From Magnetospirillum moscoviense (lineage in GTDB: Bacteria; Pseudomonadota; Alphaproteobacteria; Rhodospirillales; Magnetospirillaceae): a stretch of 64,000 nucleotides of DNA. Positions 17,371 to 26,808 of this stretch are shown here, one piece after another (within the stretch, counting starts at the first letter, position 1; each line of letters opens with the position of its first letter). The stretch covers positions 152,154 through 216,153 of the forward strand of contig NZ_LWQU01000104.1 of the NCBI RefSeq assembly GCF_001650635.1, read 5' to 3'. A program made the position numbers and the translations under genes. The notes beneath the pieces are model-generated. The model saw only the letters and a list, made by a program, of their open reading frames with translations, had not been told where the DNA came from and made no database searches.

Positions 17371-19137
17371 ATGCGCATCCTGGCCTTCCTGCTCGCCCTG
17401 CTGATCGCCCTGCCGGCCGCCGCCGAACCCCGGCACGGCCTGGCCATGCATGGCGCCCTGAAATATCCGGCCGGCTTTTCCCATTTCGACACTGTGGTGC
17501 CCAACGCGCCCAAGGGCGGCGAGCTGAAGCTGGCCGACACCGATCCGTTCGATTCCTTCAATCCCTATATCGCCAAGGGCCAGGCCCCCGACGGGATCGG
17601 GTTGGCCTATGACAGCTTGATGGTGCCGTCCGACGACGAGCCCTTCTCGATGTACGGGCTGGTGGCCGAAAGTGTCGAGACCCCGCCCGACCGGTCGTGG
17701 GTGATCTTCACCCTGCGCCGGGAAGCGCGTTTCCATGACGGAAGGGGCGTGACGCCCGAGGACGTGATCTTCTCGCTGGAGATATTGCGCACCAAGGGCG
17801 CACCCAGCTACCGCTTCTATTATGCGGGCGTCGAGCGGGCGGAAAAGATCGGCGAGCGCGCCGTCAAGTTCACCTTCAAGCCCGGCGACAACCGCGAGAT
17901 GCCGCTGATCCTGGGCGAGCTTCCCATCCTGCCCAAGCATTACTGGCAGGGCCGCGCCTTCGAGGAAACGACGCTGGAACCGCCTTTGTCCAGCGGCCCC
18001 TATCGCGTCGCCAAGTTCGAGCCCGGCCGCTTCGTCACCTATGAACGGGTCAAGGATTACTGGGCCAAGGATTTGCCCGTGCGCAAAGGCCAGTTCAATT
18101 TCGACCGCGTCCGCTACGACGTCTATCGCGATTCAACGGTGGCGCTGGAAGCCCTGAAGGCCGGCGAATACGACATCCGGCCCGAGAACGAGGCCAAGAA
18201 ATGGGCCTCGGGCTATCAGGATTGGGCCGCCTTGAAGGATGGCCGCGCCCGCAAGGAAAATTTCGCCCATCAGCGCCCGGCCGGCATGCAGGGCTTCGCC
18301 TTCAATCTGCGAAGGCCCCTGTTCGCCGACATCCGGGTGCGCGAGGCGCTGGGTCTGGCCTTCGATTTCGAATGGGCCAACCGCACGCTGTTTTCCGGCC
18401 AGTACACCCGCACCCAATCCTATTTCGACAATTCCGAGCTGGCCGCGCGCGGCTTGCCCGACGCGGCCGAGCTGAAAATCCTGGAACCCCTGCGCGGCCA
18501 GGTCCCCGACGCGGTCTTCACCAGCGAATTCCACAGCCCGGTCACCGACGGGACCGGCTATGCCCGGGCCAATCTGAAACGGGCGGTGGCGTTGCTGGAA
18601 GCGGCCGGCTGGCAGGTGGTTGACGGCAAACTGGTCGATGGTGCCGGCCAGCCCTTCATGTTCGAGGTTCTGCTGAACTCGCCGGCCTTCGAGCGCATCG
18701 CCCTGCCCTGGGCCCGCAACCTGGCCCGGCTGGGCATCGCGGCCAAGGTCCGCACCGTCGATTCCACCCAATACGTCAACCGGGTGCGCGGCCACGATTT
18801 CGACGTCATCGTCATGAGCTGGGGGGCATCCCTGTCGCCTGGCAACGAGCAGGCCAGCTACTGGACCAGCCAGGCGGCCGAGCAGAAGGGGGCGCGCAAT
18901 GTCGGCGGCATCAAGAACCCAGCCATCGACAAGCTGGTCGATCTGGTGATCGCGGCGCCCGACCGCGATCAGCTGGTGACGCGGACCCGGGCGCTGGACC
19001 GGGTGTTGCTGTGGAACCATTACGTGGTGCCGCAATGGCATATCCCCTATGATCGCGTCGCCTTCTGGGACAAATTCGGCATGCCGAAATCGGTTCCGAT
19101 GAAGGGTTGGCAGATGCACACCTGGTGGATGAAATAA
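17371..19137 (+). CDS. yejA: ABC transporter periplasmic peptide-binding protein, YejA-like
   Basis: 588 aa from the ATG at 17371, chosen because it begins a clear signal peptide (MRILAFLLALLIALPAAAEP, cleavage after Ala-Ala-Ala). The mature protein is an extracellular solute-binding protein of family 5: FSHFDTVVPNAPKGGELKL, then DTDPFDSFNPYIAKG and SSGPYRVAKFEPGRFVTYER. The match is to YejA, which binds oligopeptides and microcin-C-type peptides in enterobacteria. It heads a four-gene operon with the two permeases and a double ATPase. The ligand in this organism is unknown. Confidence 0.92.
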   Translation: MRILAFLLALLIALPAAAEPRHGLAMHGALKYPAGFSHFDTVVPNAPKGGELKLADTDPFDSFNPYIAKGQAPDGIGLAYDSLMVPSDDEPFSMYGLVAESVETPPDRSWVIFTLRREARFHDGRGVTPEDVIFSLEILRTKGAPSYRFYYAGVERAEKIGERAVKFTFKPGDNREMPLILGELPILPKHYWQGRAFEETTLEPPLSSGPYRVAKFEPGRFVTYERVKDYWAKDLPVRKGQFNFDRVRYDVYRDSTVALEALKAGEYDIRPENEAKKWASGYQDWAALKDGRARKENFAHQRPAGMQGFAFNLRRPLFADIRVREALGLAFDFEWANRTLFSGQYTRTQSYFDNSELAARGLPDAAELKILEPLRGQVPDAVFTSEFHSPVTDGTGYARANLKRAVALLEAAGWQVVDGKLVDGAGQPFMFEVLLNSPAFERIALPWARNLARLGIAAKVRTVDSTQYVNRVRGHDFDVIVMSWGASLSPGNEQASYWTSQAAEQKGARNVGGIKNPAIDKLVDLVIAAPDRDQLVTRTRALDRVLLWNHYVVPQWHIPYDRVAFWDKFGMPKSVPMKGWQMHTWWMK

Positions 19138-19141
19138 CGCC

Positions 19142-20236
19142 ATGCTCGCCTATGCCATCCGCCGCCTGATCCTGATCCCGGTCACCTTGCTGGGGATCTT
19201 GCTGGTCAATTTCGCCATCGCCCAGCTGGCCCCGGGCGGCCCGGTCGAGCAGGCCATCGCCCGCATCGAGGGCCATGCCGGGGCGGCATCGCGCATCGGC
19301 GGCGCCGGTTCGGACATTCAGGCCGCCGGCCCGGCGCGCGAGGGCACCACCGGCGCCTATCGCGGCGCCCAAGGCCTGGATGCCAAATACATCGCCGAGA
19401 TCGAGAAGCAGTTCGGCTTCGACAAGGCAGCGCACCAGCGTTTCCTGATCATGGTCGGCAATTACCTGACCTTCGATTTCGGCAAAAGCTTCTATCGCGA
19501 CGTGCCGGTGGTCGATCTGGTGCTGGAAAAGATGCCGGTGTCGGTGTCGCTGGGCCTGTGGACCACCTTGATCATCTATCTGGTGTCGATCCCGTTGGGC
19601 ATCGCCAAGGCCCGGCGTGACGGCGGCACTTTCGACGTCGCCACCTCGTGGGCGGTGATCGTCGGCTATGCCGTGCCGGGCTTCCTGTTCGCCATCATGC
19701 TGATCGTGCTGTTCGCCGGCGGGCGTTATGTCCAGTGGTTCCCCTTAAAGGGCCTGACCGGGCCGGACTGGGACACTCTGTCGGCAGGGGGCAAGGTCCT
19801 GGATTACCTGTGGCACCTGACGCTGCCGGTCGCCGCCATGGTCATCGGCGGCTTCGCCAGCCTGACCATGCTGACCAAGAACTCGTTCCTGGAAGAGATC
19901 AACAAGCAATATGTGATCACCGCCAGGGCCAAGGGCCTGACCGAAAACCAGGTGCTTTACCGCCACATCTTCCGAAACGCCATGCTGCTGGTGATCGCCG
20001 GCTTTCCGTCGGCGCTGGTCGGCATCTTGTTCGCCTCGTCGATTCTGATCGAGATCATCTTTTCGCTGGACGGCTTGGGCCTGTTGGGCTTCGAGGCGGT
20101 CAGCAACCGCGACTATCCGGTGATGTTCGGCACCCTTTACCTGTTCACCCTGCTGGGGCTGGTGCTGAACCTGATCGGCGACCTGATGTATCACTGGGTC
20201 GATCCGCGCATCGATTTCGGGCGGAGGGGCGAATGA
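19142..20236 (+). CDS. yejB: ABC transporter permease, YejB-like
   Basis: 364 aa inner-membrane protein. It begins MLAYAIRRLILIPVTLLGI, a first transmembrane helix shared by DppB/OppB permeases, and has several more helices. The EAA loop that docks on the ATPase is NKQYVITARAKGLTENQVLY. A periplasmic insert of about 80 residues follows the first helix, as in YejB. It forms the channel with YejE. It starts 4 nt after yejA and ends in an ATGA overlap with yejE. Confidence 0.94.
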   Translation: MLAYAIRRLILIPVTLLGILLVNFAIAQLAPGGPVEQAIARIEGHAGAASRIGGAGSDIQAAGPAREGTTGAYRGAQGLDAKYIAEIEKQFGFDKAAHQRFLIMVGNYLTFDFGKSFYRDVPVVDLVLEKMPVSVSLGLWTTLIIYLVSIPLGIAKARRDGGTFDVATSWAVIVGYAVPGFLFAIMLIVLFAGGRYVQWFPLKGLTGPDWDTLSAGGKVLDYLWHLTLPVAAMVIGGFASLTMLTKNSFLEEINKQYVITARAKGLTENQVLYRHIFRNAMLLVIAGFPSALVGILFASSILIEIIFSLDGLGLLGFEAVSNRDYPVMFGTLYLFTLLGLVLNLIGDLMYHWVDPRIDFGRRGE

Positions 20237-21249
20237 CCCCGTTGACCCGGCGCCGCCTTGAAACCTTTTGCCGCAACCGTCGCGGCTTCTGGTCCTTGTG
20301 GATCTTCCTGGCCGTGCTGGCCCTGTCGCTGGCGGCCGAGCTGATCGCCAACGATCGCCCGATCCTGGTGCGTTATGACGGCGCCTTCTATGTGCCGATG
20401 ATCAAGGATTATCCGGAAGTCACCTTCGGGGGCGACTTCAAGACCGCCACCGATTACCGCGACCCCACCGTCGCCGAACTGATCGATGCCAAGGGCTGGG
20501 CGCTGTGGCCGCCGGTGCGCTATTCCTTCGGCACCATCAATTACCTTGAACCGCGTCCCCATCCGGCCCCGCCCGGCGGCGGCAACTGGCTGGGCACCGA
20601 CGACCAGGGCCGCGACGTGCTGGCCCGGCTGATCTATGGGCTCAGGCTGTCCTTGCTGTTCGGCCTGGCCCTGACCCTGGTCAGTTCCGTCCTGGGCGTG
20701 GCGGCTGGTGCGGTGCAGGGCTATTTCGGCGGCCGGGTCGATCTGGTCGGCCAGCGTTTCCTGGAAATCTGGGGCGGCCTGCCGCATCTGTTGATCCTGA
20801 TCATCGTCGCCTCGGTGATCTCTCCCGGCTTCTGGACCTTGCTGGCGGTGATGCTGCTGTTTTCCTGGACCAATCTGGTCGGCGTGGTCCGGGCCGAGTT
20901 CCTGCGGGCGCGCAATTTCGACTATGTCCGCGCCGCCCGGGCCTTGGGCATGAACGATGCCCGCATCATGGTCCGCCACGTCCTGCCCAACGCCGCCGTC
21001 GCCACGCTGACCTTCATGCCGTTCATCCTGAACGGCTCGATCGTGTCGCTGACGGCGCTGGATTTCCTGGGTCTCGGCCTGCCGCCGGGCTCGCCGTCGC
21101 TGGGCGAGCTGTTGAGCCAGGGCAAATCCAACCTGCACGCGCCCTGGCTGGGCATCACCGGCTTCCTGCTGGTGGCGGTGATCCTGTCCTTGCTGGTGTT
21201 CATCGGCGAGGCGGTGCGCGATGCCTTCGACCCCAGGAAGACCACATGA
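20233..21249 (+). CDS. yejE: ABC transporter permease, YejE-like
   Basis: 338 aa. N-terminal helix FWSLWIFLAVLALSLAAEL, then the long periplasmic stretch typical of YejE (YPEVTFGGDFKTATDYRDP, GTDDQGRDVLARLIYGLRLS), then the transport domain with EAA loop DYVRAARALGMNDARIMVRH. It is the second half of the YejB/YejE channel. The start overlaps the yejB stop and its own stop overlaps yejF (ATGA), indicating coupled translation. Confidence 0.94.
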   Translation: MTPLTRRRLETFCRNRRGFWSLWIFLAVLALSLAAELIANDRPILVRYDGAFYVPMIKDYPEVTFGGDFKTATDYRDPTVAELIDAKGWALWPPVRYSFGTINYLEPRPHPAPPGGGNWLGTDDQGRDVLARLIYGLRLSLLFGLALTLVSSVLGVAAGAVQGYFGGRVDLVGQRFLEIWGGLPHLLILIIVASVISPGFWTLLAVMLLFSWTNLVGVVRAEFLRARNFDYVRAARALGMNDARIMVRHVLPNAAVATLTFMPFILNGSIVSLTALDFLGLGLPPGSPSLGELLSQGKSNLHAPWLGITGFLLVAVILSLLVFIGEAVRDAFDPRKTT

Positions 21250-22856
21250 CCCTGCCCCCGCTGCTGGAAGTCACCGATCTCTGCGTCCGTTTCGGCCAGG
21301 GCGACGGCGCGGTCGATGCGGTCAAGGGCATCGGCTTCACCCTGGAACGGGGCGAGACCCTGGCGCTGGTGGGCGAGTCCGGTTCGGGCAAGTCGGTGAC
21401 CGCGTTGTCGATCCTGCAATTGCTGCCCTATCCGCGGGCAAGCCATCCCGGCGGCTCGATCCGCCTGAACGGGCAGGAACTGGTGGGCGCGCCCGAGCCG
21501 GTGATGCGCGCCGTGCGTGGCGACCGCGTCGCCATGGTGTTCCAGGAACCGATGACCAGCCTGAACCCACTGCATTCCATCGCGGCGCAGGTGGGCGAGG
21601 TCCTTGAAATCCATAAGGGCCTGCAGGGCGATGCCTTGCGCGCCCGGGTGGTCGAGCTTTTGACCCTGGTCGGCCTGCCCAACCCGGAACGCCGGCTTGC
21701 GGCGCTTCCGCACGAACTGTCGGGCGGCCAGCGCCAGCGGGTGATGATCGCCATGGCCCTGGCCTGCGAGCCCGACATCCTGATCGCCGACGAGCCGACC
21801 ACCGCGCTGGACGTCACCATCCAGGCGCAGATCCTGGCGCTGTTGAAGGATCTGCAGGCGCGCTTAGGCATGGCGCTGTTGTTCATCACCCACGATCTGG
21901 GCATCGTCCGGCGCATGGCCGACCGGGTTTGCGTCATGAACCAGGGCGAGATCGTCGAGACCGGTCCGGTCGAGCAGGTGTTCACCGCGCCGGCCCATCC
22001 CTATACCGTCCGCCTGCTGGCCGCCGAGCCCAAGGGCCGACCGCCGGCCCGCGACGATGCGGCCGAACCGGTCCTGGAACTTACCGATCTCAGGGTCCAT
22101 TTCCCGTTGAAGGCCGGCATCTGGGGCCGCACCATCGACCACGTCAAGGCGGTCGACGGGGTGTCGCTGACGCTGCGCCGCGGGCGCACCTTGGGGGTGG
22201 TGGGCGAATCCGGGTCGGGCAAGACCACCCTGGGGCTGGCGCTGTTGCGGCTGCAAGACAGCCAGGGCGCGATCCGCTTCGACGGCACCGACCTGCAGGG
22301 ACTGCCGGCCGGCCGGCTGCGGCCGCTGCGCCGGCACATGCAGATGGTGTTCCAGGACCCCTATGGGTCGTTAAGCCCGCGCCTGTCGGTGGCCCAGATC
22401 ATCGGCGAGGGTCTTGAGGTCCACCACATCGGCGCCGATGCGGCCGAGCGGCGCGCCCTGATCGACCAGGCCCTGACCGAGGTCGGCCTGGACCCGGCCA
22501 CCGCCGACCGTTATCCCCATGAATTCTCGGGCGGTCAGCGTCAGCGCATCGCCATCGCCCGCGCCCTGGTGCTGAAGCCGAAATTGATGGTGCTGGACGA
22601 GCCGACCAGCGCGCTGGACGTCTCGGTGCAGGCGCAGATCGTCGATCTGTTGCGCGACCTGCAAATCCGGCATGGCATCGCCTATCTGTTCATCAGCCAC
22701 GATTTGCGCGTAGTGCGTGCCCTGGCCGACGAGGTGATGGTGATGAAGGATGGATTGGTGGTCGAGGCCGGCCCGGCCGAAACGCTGTTTCAGGCGCCCC
22801 GGACCGATTACACCCGCGCCCTGATGGCGGCGGCCTTCGACCTGAGTGTGGTGTGA
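21246..22856 (+). CDS. yejF: ABC transporter double ATPase, YejF-like
   Basis: 536 aa with two complete nucleotide-binding domains. The first (about 1-260) has Walker A GESGSGKS, signature LSGGQRQRVMIA and Walker B ILIADEPT. The second (about 280-530) has GESGSGKT, FSGGQRQRIAIA and LMVLDEPT. Each domain carries the C-terminal oligopeptide/dipeptide transporter extension (VFTAPAHPYT, LFQAPRTDYT). It energises peptide uptake through YejBE. It is the last gene of the yejABEF operon and converges on the SpoIIE-type phosphatase gene with a 38-nt gap. Confidence 0.96.
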   Translation: MTLPPLLEVTDLCVRFGQGDGAVDAVKGIGFTLERGETLALVGESGSGKSVTALSILQLLPYPRASHPGGSIRLNGQELVGAPEPVMRAVRGDRVAMVFQEPMTSLNPLHSIAAQVGEVLEIHKGLQGDALRARVVELLTLVGLPNPERRLAALPHELSGGQRQRVMIAMALACEPDILIADEPTTALDVTIQAQILALLKDLQARLGMALLFITHDLGIVRRMADRVCVMNQGEIVETGPVEQVFTAPAHPYTVRLLAAEPKGRPPARDDAAEPVLELTDLRVHFPLKAGIWGRTIDHVKAVDGVSLTLRRGRTLGVVGESGSGKTTLGLALLRLQDSQGAIRFDGTDLQGLPAGRLRPLRRHMQMVFQDPYGSLSPRLSVAQIIGEGLEVHHIGADAAERRALIDQALTEVGLDPATADRYPHEFSGGQRQRIAIARALVLKPKLMVLDEPTSALDVSVQAQIVDLLRDLQIRHGIAYLFISHDLRVVRALADEVMVMKDGLVVEAGPAETLFQAPRTDYTRALMAAAFDLSVV

Positions 22857-22894
22857 TGGCCGACCAGGGGGCGGACGGCGAAATCCCCTGGTGA

Positions 22895-24601
22895 TCAGCC
22901 CGCCGACAGCGGCCTGAAGGCGACGAAGGTCATGTCGTCGCGGCGGCGTTCGTCGCCGCGCCATTGGCCCAGGCGCTGGAACAGCAGATCCATCTGCTCG
23001 GTCAGCGGCCGGTCGGCATTCTCGGCCAGCATCTGCTGCAGGCGGCGGCGTCCGAACAGACGGCGGTTCTCGCCGCCGACCTGGTCGATCACCCCGTCGG
23101 TGAACAGATAGAACGCGGTGCCCGGCTCGCAGGCCAATTGGTGCGAGGTAAAGCGGTAATCCTCGGGGCTGTCCTGATAGCCTAGGCTCATGCGGTCGCC
23201 GCGCAGCAGCTCGATCTCGCCGCCCTTGCCCACCAGCAAGGGCAGGTTGGCGCCGGCCCAGGTGACGGTGCCGGAACCGCGATCGATCACGCAGATGCCG
23301 GCATCCAGGCCGTCATTGGACACCGCCGTCTCGCGGTCCTGGCGCAACGCCGATTTCACCAGCCGGTTCAACTGGGTCAAAATCTCGGCCGGGTCGTCGT
23401 GGCCGTGATGGTGCAGCACGCGCGAGAAGCTGGACGCCACCACCGCCGTCATGAAGGCGCCGGGCACGCCGTGGCCGGTACAGTCCATCACCGCGATGAC
23501 GCCGCGATTGCCGAAGGTGCCGGCCCAGTAATAATCGCCGCCGACCATGTCCAGCGGTTGCCAGCCGATGGCCAATTCATCCACCAGCCCGGCCAGCGCG
23601 CCCTGGTCGGGCAGCAGCGCGGTCTGAATGCGGCTGGCATAACGGATGCCGTCATTGATATCGCGCGAGGCACGTTCCAGCTCGGCGTTGGCGATGTTCA
23701 GCTGGGCCAGGGCGCGTTCCACCCCTTCCTTCTCGCGGGCCAGCTCGGCGGTGCGCTCGGCGACGCGGCGCTCCAGCGTGCGGGCCAGGCTGGCCAGCTC
23801 GCCCTCGGCCTTGTCGCGGGCGTCCAGGTTGGATTGCGCCCCCGTCAACATGGCGTTGACATTGCCGACCAGCAGCCCCAGCTCGTCGCGGTCGTGGTGG
23901 CGCGGCAGGCTGACCAGGGCGGCGCCGGGCTTCGACGGGTCGACCCGGCCGATCGCCGCCGAGATCCTCAAAAGCGGTTTGGTGATCAGGATGTAGAAGA
24001 CCGCCACCATCAGCACGCACAGCAGGGTGGCCCGCACCGCACCGGACCAGATGGTGGCGGTGACCTGGCTGAGCCAGCTATTCATCAAGGTGTTGGAATC
24101 CAGGGTCAGTTCCAACGTGCCGACGGTGGTCAGGCTGCCGTCGGGGGCGCGTGATTCCAGGGTCTGGCGGTGGCGGGTGACGTCGCCGAACAGCCGTTCG
24201 GCGGTGTCCGGCATCGGCGACACCGTCTTGGCCCGCACCATATGGCCCAGATTGCCGCCGAAATTGTCGAGAAGCCGCACCTCGGTCACCGCCTCGGCGC
24301 GGAACAGCCCGCCCACCACCTCGCCGGCCAGGTCGGCCGACAATTGATAGGCGGCCTCGATGGCCAGGCCGCGCACCAACTGCAGGTCGTCCTGGGTGGA
24401 TTGCAGCGTGCGGGCGTGCAGGCGCTGATATTCGGCGTAAAGTTCCCAGCCGCTGATGCCCAGCCCGACGCCCAGGGCGATCACCAGGGTCGCGAAGGCC
24501 TGCTTGAACGACAATCCGTCAAGCACCCCCACCTGCCCGGGCGGCCGGGCAGTGAGCGGATCAGACGGAGAGGGGGCGGGCTGCAAGCGGGAGATTTCCA
24601 T
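22895..24601 (-). CDS. Membrane sensor PP2C-type (SpoIIE/RsbU) serine phosphatase
   Basis: 568 aa. Two membrane helices (about residues 35-52 and 193-212) flank a periplasmic sensor of ~140 residues. A HAMP-like linker and coiled coil (AEGELASLARTLERRVAERT) lead to the phosphatase domain (about 330-565) with PP2C motifs QPLDMVGGDYYW, VMDCTGHGVPGAFM, LFTDGVIDQVGGENRRLFG and DDMTFVAF. It should dephosphorylate an anti-sigma-factor antagonist or similar partner in response to a periplasmic signal. No partner STAS or kinase gene lies nearby. A 7-bp hairpin (24606-24612 with 24624-24630) sits just upstream of the ATG and may affect expression. Confidence 0.88.
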   Translation of the reverse strand: MEISRLQPAPSPSDPLTARPPGQVGVLDGLSFKQAFATLVIALGVGLGISGWELYAEYQRLHARTLQSTQDDLQLVRGLAIEAAYQLSADLAGEVVGGLFRAEAVTEVRLLDNFGGNLGHMVRAKTVSPMPDTAERLFGDVTRHRQTLESRAPDGSLTTVGTLELTLDSNTLMNSWLSQVTATIWSGAVRATLLCVLMVAVFYILITKPLLRISAAIGRVDPSKPGAALVSLPRHHDRDELGLLVGNVNAMLTGAQSNLDARDKAEGELASLARTLERRVAERTAELAREKEGVERALAQLNIANAELERASRDINDGIRYASRIQTALLPDQGALAGLVDELAIGWQPLDMVGGDYYWAGTFGNRGVIAVMDCTGHGVPGAFMTAVVASSFSRVLHHHGHDDPAEILTQLNRLVKSALRQDRETAVSNDGLDAGICVIDRGSGTVTWAGANLPLLVGKGGEIELLRGDRMSLGYQDSPEDYRFTSHQLACEPGTAFYLFTDGVIDQVGGENRRLFGRRRLQQMLAENADRPLTEQMDLLFQRLGQWRGDERRRDDMTFVAFRPLSAG

Positions 24602-24670
24602 CGACGGAGGGGCCTGGTCGAGACCCCTCCATAGATAGCGCGTTTTGGCCCCGGCGCAAACAGCCGCCGG

Positions 24671-25885
24671 TTATTTGCTCAACACCTTCGGCACGTGATT
24701 GGTCCGCAGTCGGAAGGCGTCGGGCATGCCCGAACCCAACAGCGGGCGCAGATACATGCGAAAGGCGTCGGTGACGCCGTTGCCCTCGGCGTTGATGAAT
24801 TCGTCCTCCATCACCCGGGTCTTGCCGGCCACCGCTTCCAGCGGCTGCAGCTTGTACTCGACCGAATAGAAGCCGGTGCGCTCGATCGCCACCGAGCCGT
24901 CCTGCTGGCCCCACATGGCGTATTGCACGGCCTTCTCGCCGACCTCGCGGGCCTCGCGCTGGTCGACGTCGGAAACGCAGCCGACGAAGGACCGTTGCAG
25001 ATAGCCGAAGGTGTCGGCGCGCACCCGTTTGATGCCCAGCTTGGTCTTGATCTCCTCGGCCAGCAGGTCGCCCAGGGCGCCGGTGCCCGACAGCTGGACG
25101 TTGCCGTGGGCGTCGTGTTCGACCTCCTTGGCCAGTTGGGTGATGATCGGCTGGCCCTTGTCGTCGTGGATGCCTTCCGACACAGCGATGACGCAGCGGC
25201 CGTACTTATCCTGGGTGGCCTTGACGTCGGCCAGGAACTTGTCGAGCACGAAGGTCCGTTCCGGCACATAGATCAGGTGCGGGCCGTCATCGGGGAACTT
25301 CTTGCCCAGCGCCGAGGCGGCGGTCAGGAAGCCGGCATGGCGACCCATCACCACGGCCAGATAGACGCCGGTCAGAGCGGCATTGTCCAGATTGGCGCCC
25401 ATGAAGCCCTGCGCCACGAAGCGCGCCGCCGACGGGAAGCCCGGGGTGTGGTCGTTGCCGACCAGATCGTTGTCGATGGTCTTGGGGATGTGGATGCAGC
25501 GCAACGGATAGCCGGCGCGGCGGGCTTCTTCCGAGACGATCCTGACGGTGTCGGACGAATCGTTGCCGCCGATATAGAAGAAATAGGCGATGCCGTGCGC
25601 CTGCAGGACCTTGAAGATTTCCTGGCAATATTTGAGGTCGGGCTTGTCGCGGGTCGAGCCCAGCGCCGAGGACGGCGTACCGGCGACCATTTCCAGGTTG
25701 TGGGTGGTTTCCTGGGTGAGATCCAGGAAGTCCTCGTTGATGATGCCGCGCACGCCGTGATAGGCGCCGTAGACCAGATCGACGTTGCGGAATTTTCTGG
25801 CCTCGAGCACGACGCCGGCCATGCTTTGGTTGATGACCGCAGTCGGCCCGCCACCTTGGGCCACCAGCACCTTACCGTGCAACAT
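24671..25885 (-). CDS. 6-phosphofructokinase, pyrophosphate-dependent type
   Basis: 404 aa. The N-terminus has the PFK phosphate-binding strand KVLVAQGGGPTAVINQS. The key positions read YIGGNDSSDT and PKTIDNDLVGNDHTPGF. In this family an acidic residue after GG(N/D) and Lys in PKTIDND mark PPi-dependent enzymes (ATP-dependent ones have Gly at both). The reaction fructose-6-P + PPi = fructose-1,6-bisP + Pi is reversible, so it can serve glycolysis or gluconeogenesis. It stands alone; the 236 nt upstream hold no gene and should contain its promoter. PPi use is inferred from those two positions. Confidence 0.9.
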   Translation of the reverse strand: MLHGKVLVAQGGGPTAVINQSMAGVVLEARKFRNVDLVYGAYHGVRGIINEDFLDLTQETTHNLEMVAGTPSSALGSTRDKPDLKYCQEIFKVLQAHGIAYFFYIGGNDSSDTVRIVSEEARRAGYPLRCIHIPKTIDNDLVGNDHTPGFPSAARFVAQGFMGANLDNAALTGVYLAVVMGRHAGFLTAASALGKKFPDDGPHLIYVPERTFVLDKFLADVKATQDKYGRCVIAVSEGIHDDKGQPIITQLAKEVEHDAHGNVQLSGTGALGDLLAEEIKTKLGIKRVRADTFGYLQRSFVGCVSDVDQREAREVGEKAVQYAMWGQQDGSVAIERTGFYSVEYKLQPLEAVAGKTRVMEDEFINAEGNGVTDAFRMYLRPLLGSGMPDAFRLRTNHVPKVLSK

Positions 25886-26121
25886 GGGACCTCCCTTTCT
25901 GCCTTGTCTTTGTCTTTTCAGTGTGTTCGCCGATGACGATAGGCCCTATCGCGGCGCAGCAACCAGGGGGAAAATGATCTCTGATTCTTCTGAGTGGGGA
26001 GGCTTTAGGAAACGAGCCGCCCCTTCGGGCGACGGCCGGGCGGGTGCGCCGTCCCCACCCGCTCGATCACCCTCTTGCCGACGACAGGCCAAGACGACAT
26101 AATGCCGGTCCCTTCGGGGAT

Positions 26122-26195
26122 GCGGGTGTAGCTCAATGGTAGAGCAGAAGCTTCCCAAGCTTACGACGAGGGTTCGATTCCCTTCACCCGCTCCA
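26122..26195 (+). tRNA. tRNA-Gly (anticodon CCC)
   Basis: 74 nt including encoded CCA. The acceptor stem pairs GCGGGTG with CACCCGC; the D arm is GCTC/GAGC; the anticodon loop TTCCCAA gives CCC; the T loop is TTCGATT. The 27-43 pair of the anticodon stem is G-A. It closely matches other bacterial tRNA-Gly(CCC) genes. A truncated integrase gene lies just downstream, a common arrangement where elements insert at tRNA 3' ends. Confidence 0.95.
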
Positions 26196-26314
26196 AGCGC
26201 TTCTCTCAACGTTTTCAACACGTTAGAGAGACAGTCCGCCGGGTGATAAGCTCCCAAACACCCCTGAATCAGCCGCTTTGTCACAGTTTTGGCACAGCGA
26301 GGCTCGATTCAACC

Positions 26315-26653
26315 TTGGCAAGCATCAGAAAACGCTCGGGAAATTGGCAGGTTCAGGTACGCCGCGCCGATCAAAAAACCATTTCGCGCACATTCGCGAA
26401 GAAGGTTGATGCGGTCGCGTGGGCGCGTGGCAAGGAGGCTGAACTCGATGTTGCCGAGCAGCCCGAACACGTGGTCGAACTGGCGACCACCACGCTCGCT
26501 GACCTGATCGAACGGTATCGCGATACGGTGACCCCGAACAAGAAGAGTGCATATCAAGAGCGGTATCGGCTAAATCGCCTGCTGCGGCACTCCGTCTGCA
26601 AACTGACCTTGGATCGGCTGACCACAGGTGCCTTCTCGCCCAGGAGCGGCTAG
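26315..26653 (+). pseudogene. Truncated phage-type tyrosine integrase (N-terminal part only)
   Basis: About 112 aa from a TTG at 26315 (the frame extends back to a GTG at 26243). The beginning ASIRKRSGNWQVQVRRADQK and TISRTFAKKVDAVAWARGKE is the arm-binding domain seen in tyrosine integrases that attack tRNA genes, followed by part of the core-binding helices (TTLADLIERYRDTVTPNKK). The catalytic R-H-R-Y domain is absent: the frame ends at a TAG and the next coding-like sequence is unrelated. The gene starts about 120 nt after the tRNA-Gly 3' end, so it is the left-edge relic of an integrated element. No intact copy of the tRNA 3' end was found further right. Confidence 0.75.
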
Positions 26654-26808
26654 GTCAGGACGGCGACTGGCAGCAGGCGGTCGAGGACGCCATGGCGGAA
26701 TTCACCAGCCTGGAAGCCGGTGAGTTCGATAGCGTCCGTTGGTTCGCGACTGGTGTCCTGACCGGGATGTTGGCGCTGCGCCTGTACACGGGGCAGCGGG
26801 CATCATGA
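26632..26808 (+). pseudogene. Phage-like gene fragment of unknown function
   Basis: An open frame different from the integrase frame carries a coding-like stretch: LLAQERLGQDGDWQQAVED, AMAEFTSLEAGEFDS and a hydrophobic end WFATGVLTGMLALRLYTGQ. It has no plausible start matching its left end and begins where the integrase relic stops, which suggests a deletion junction. Its stop overlaps the ATG of the next fragment (ATGA, 26805-26808), the spacing of real co-translated phage genes. I do not recognise the family. Confidence 0.4.

Noticed and set aside
24606..24630. Hairpin GGAGGGG/CCCCTCC as terminator of the phosphofructokinase gene
   Set aside because: No T-run follows in either direction and it touches the next start codon; mentioned only with that gene.
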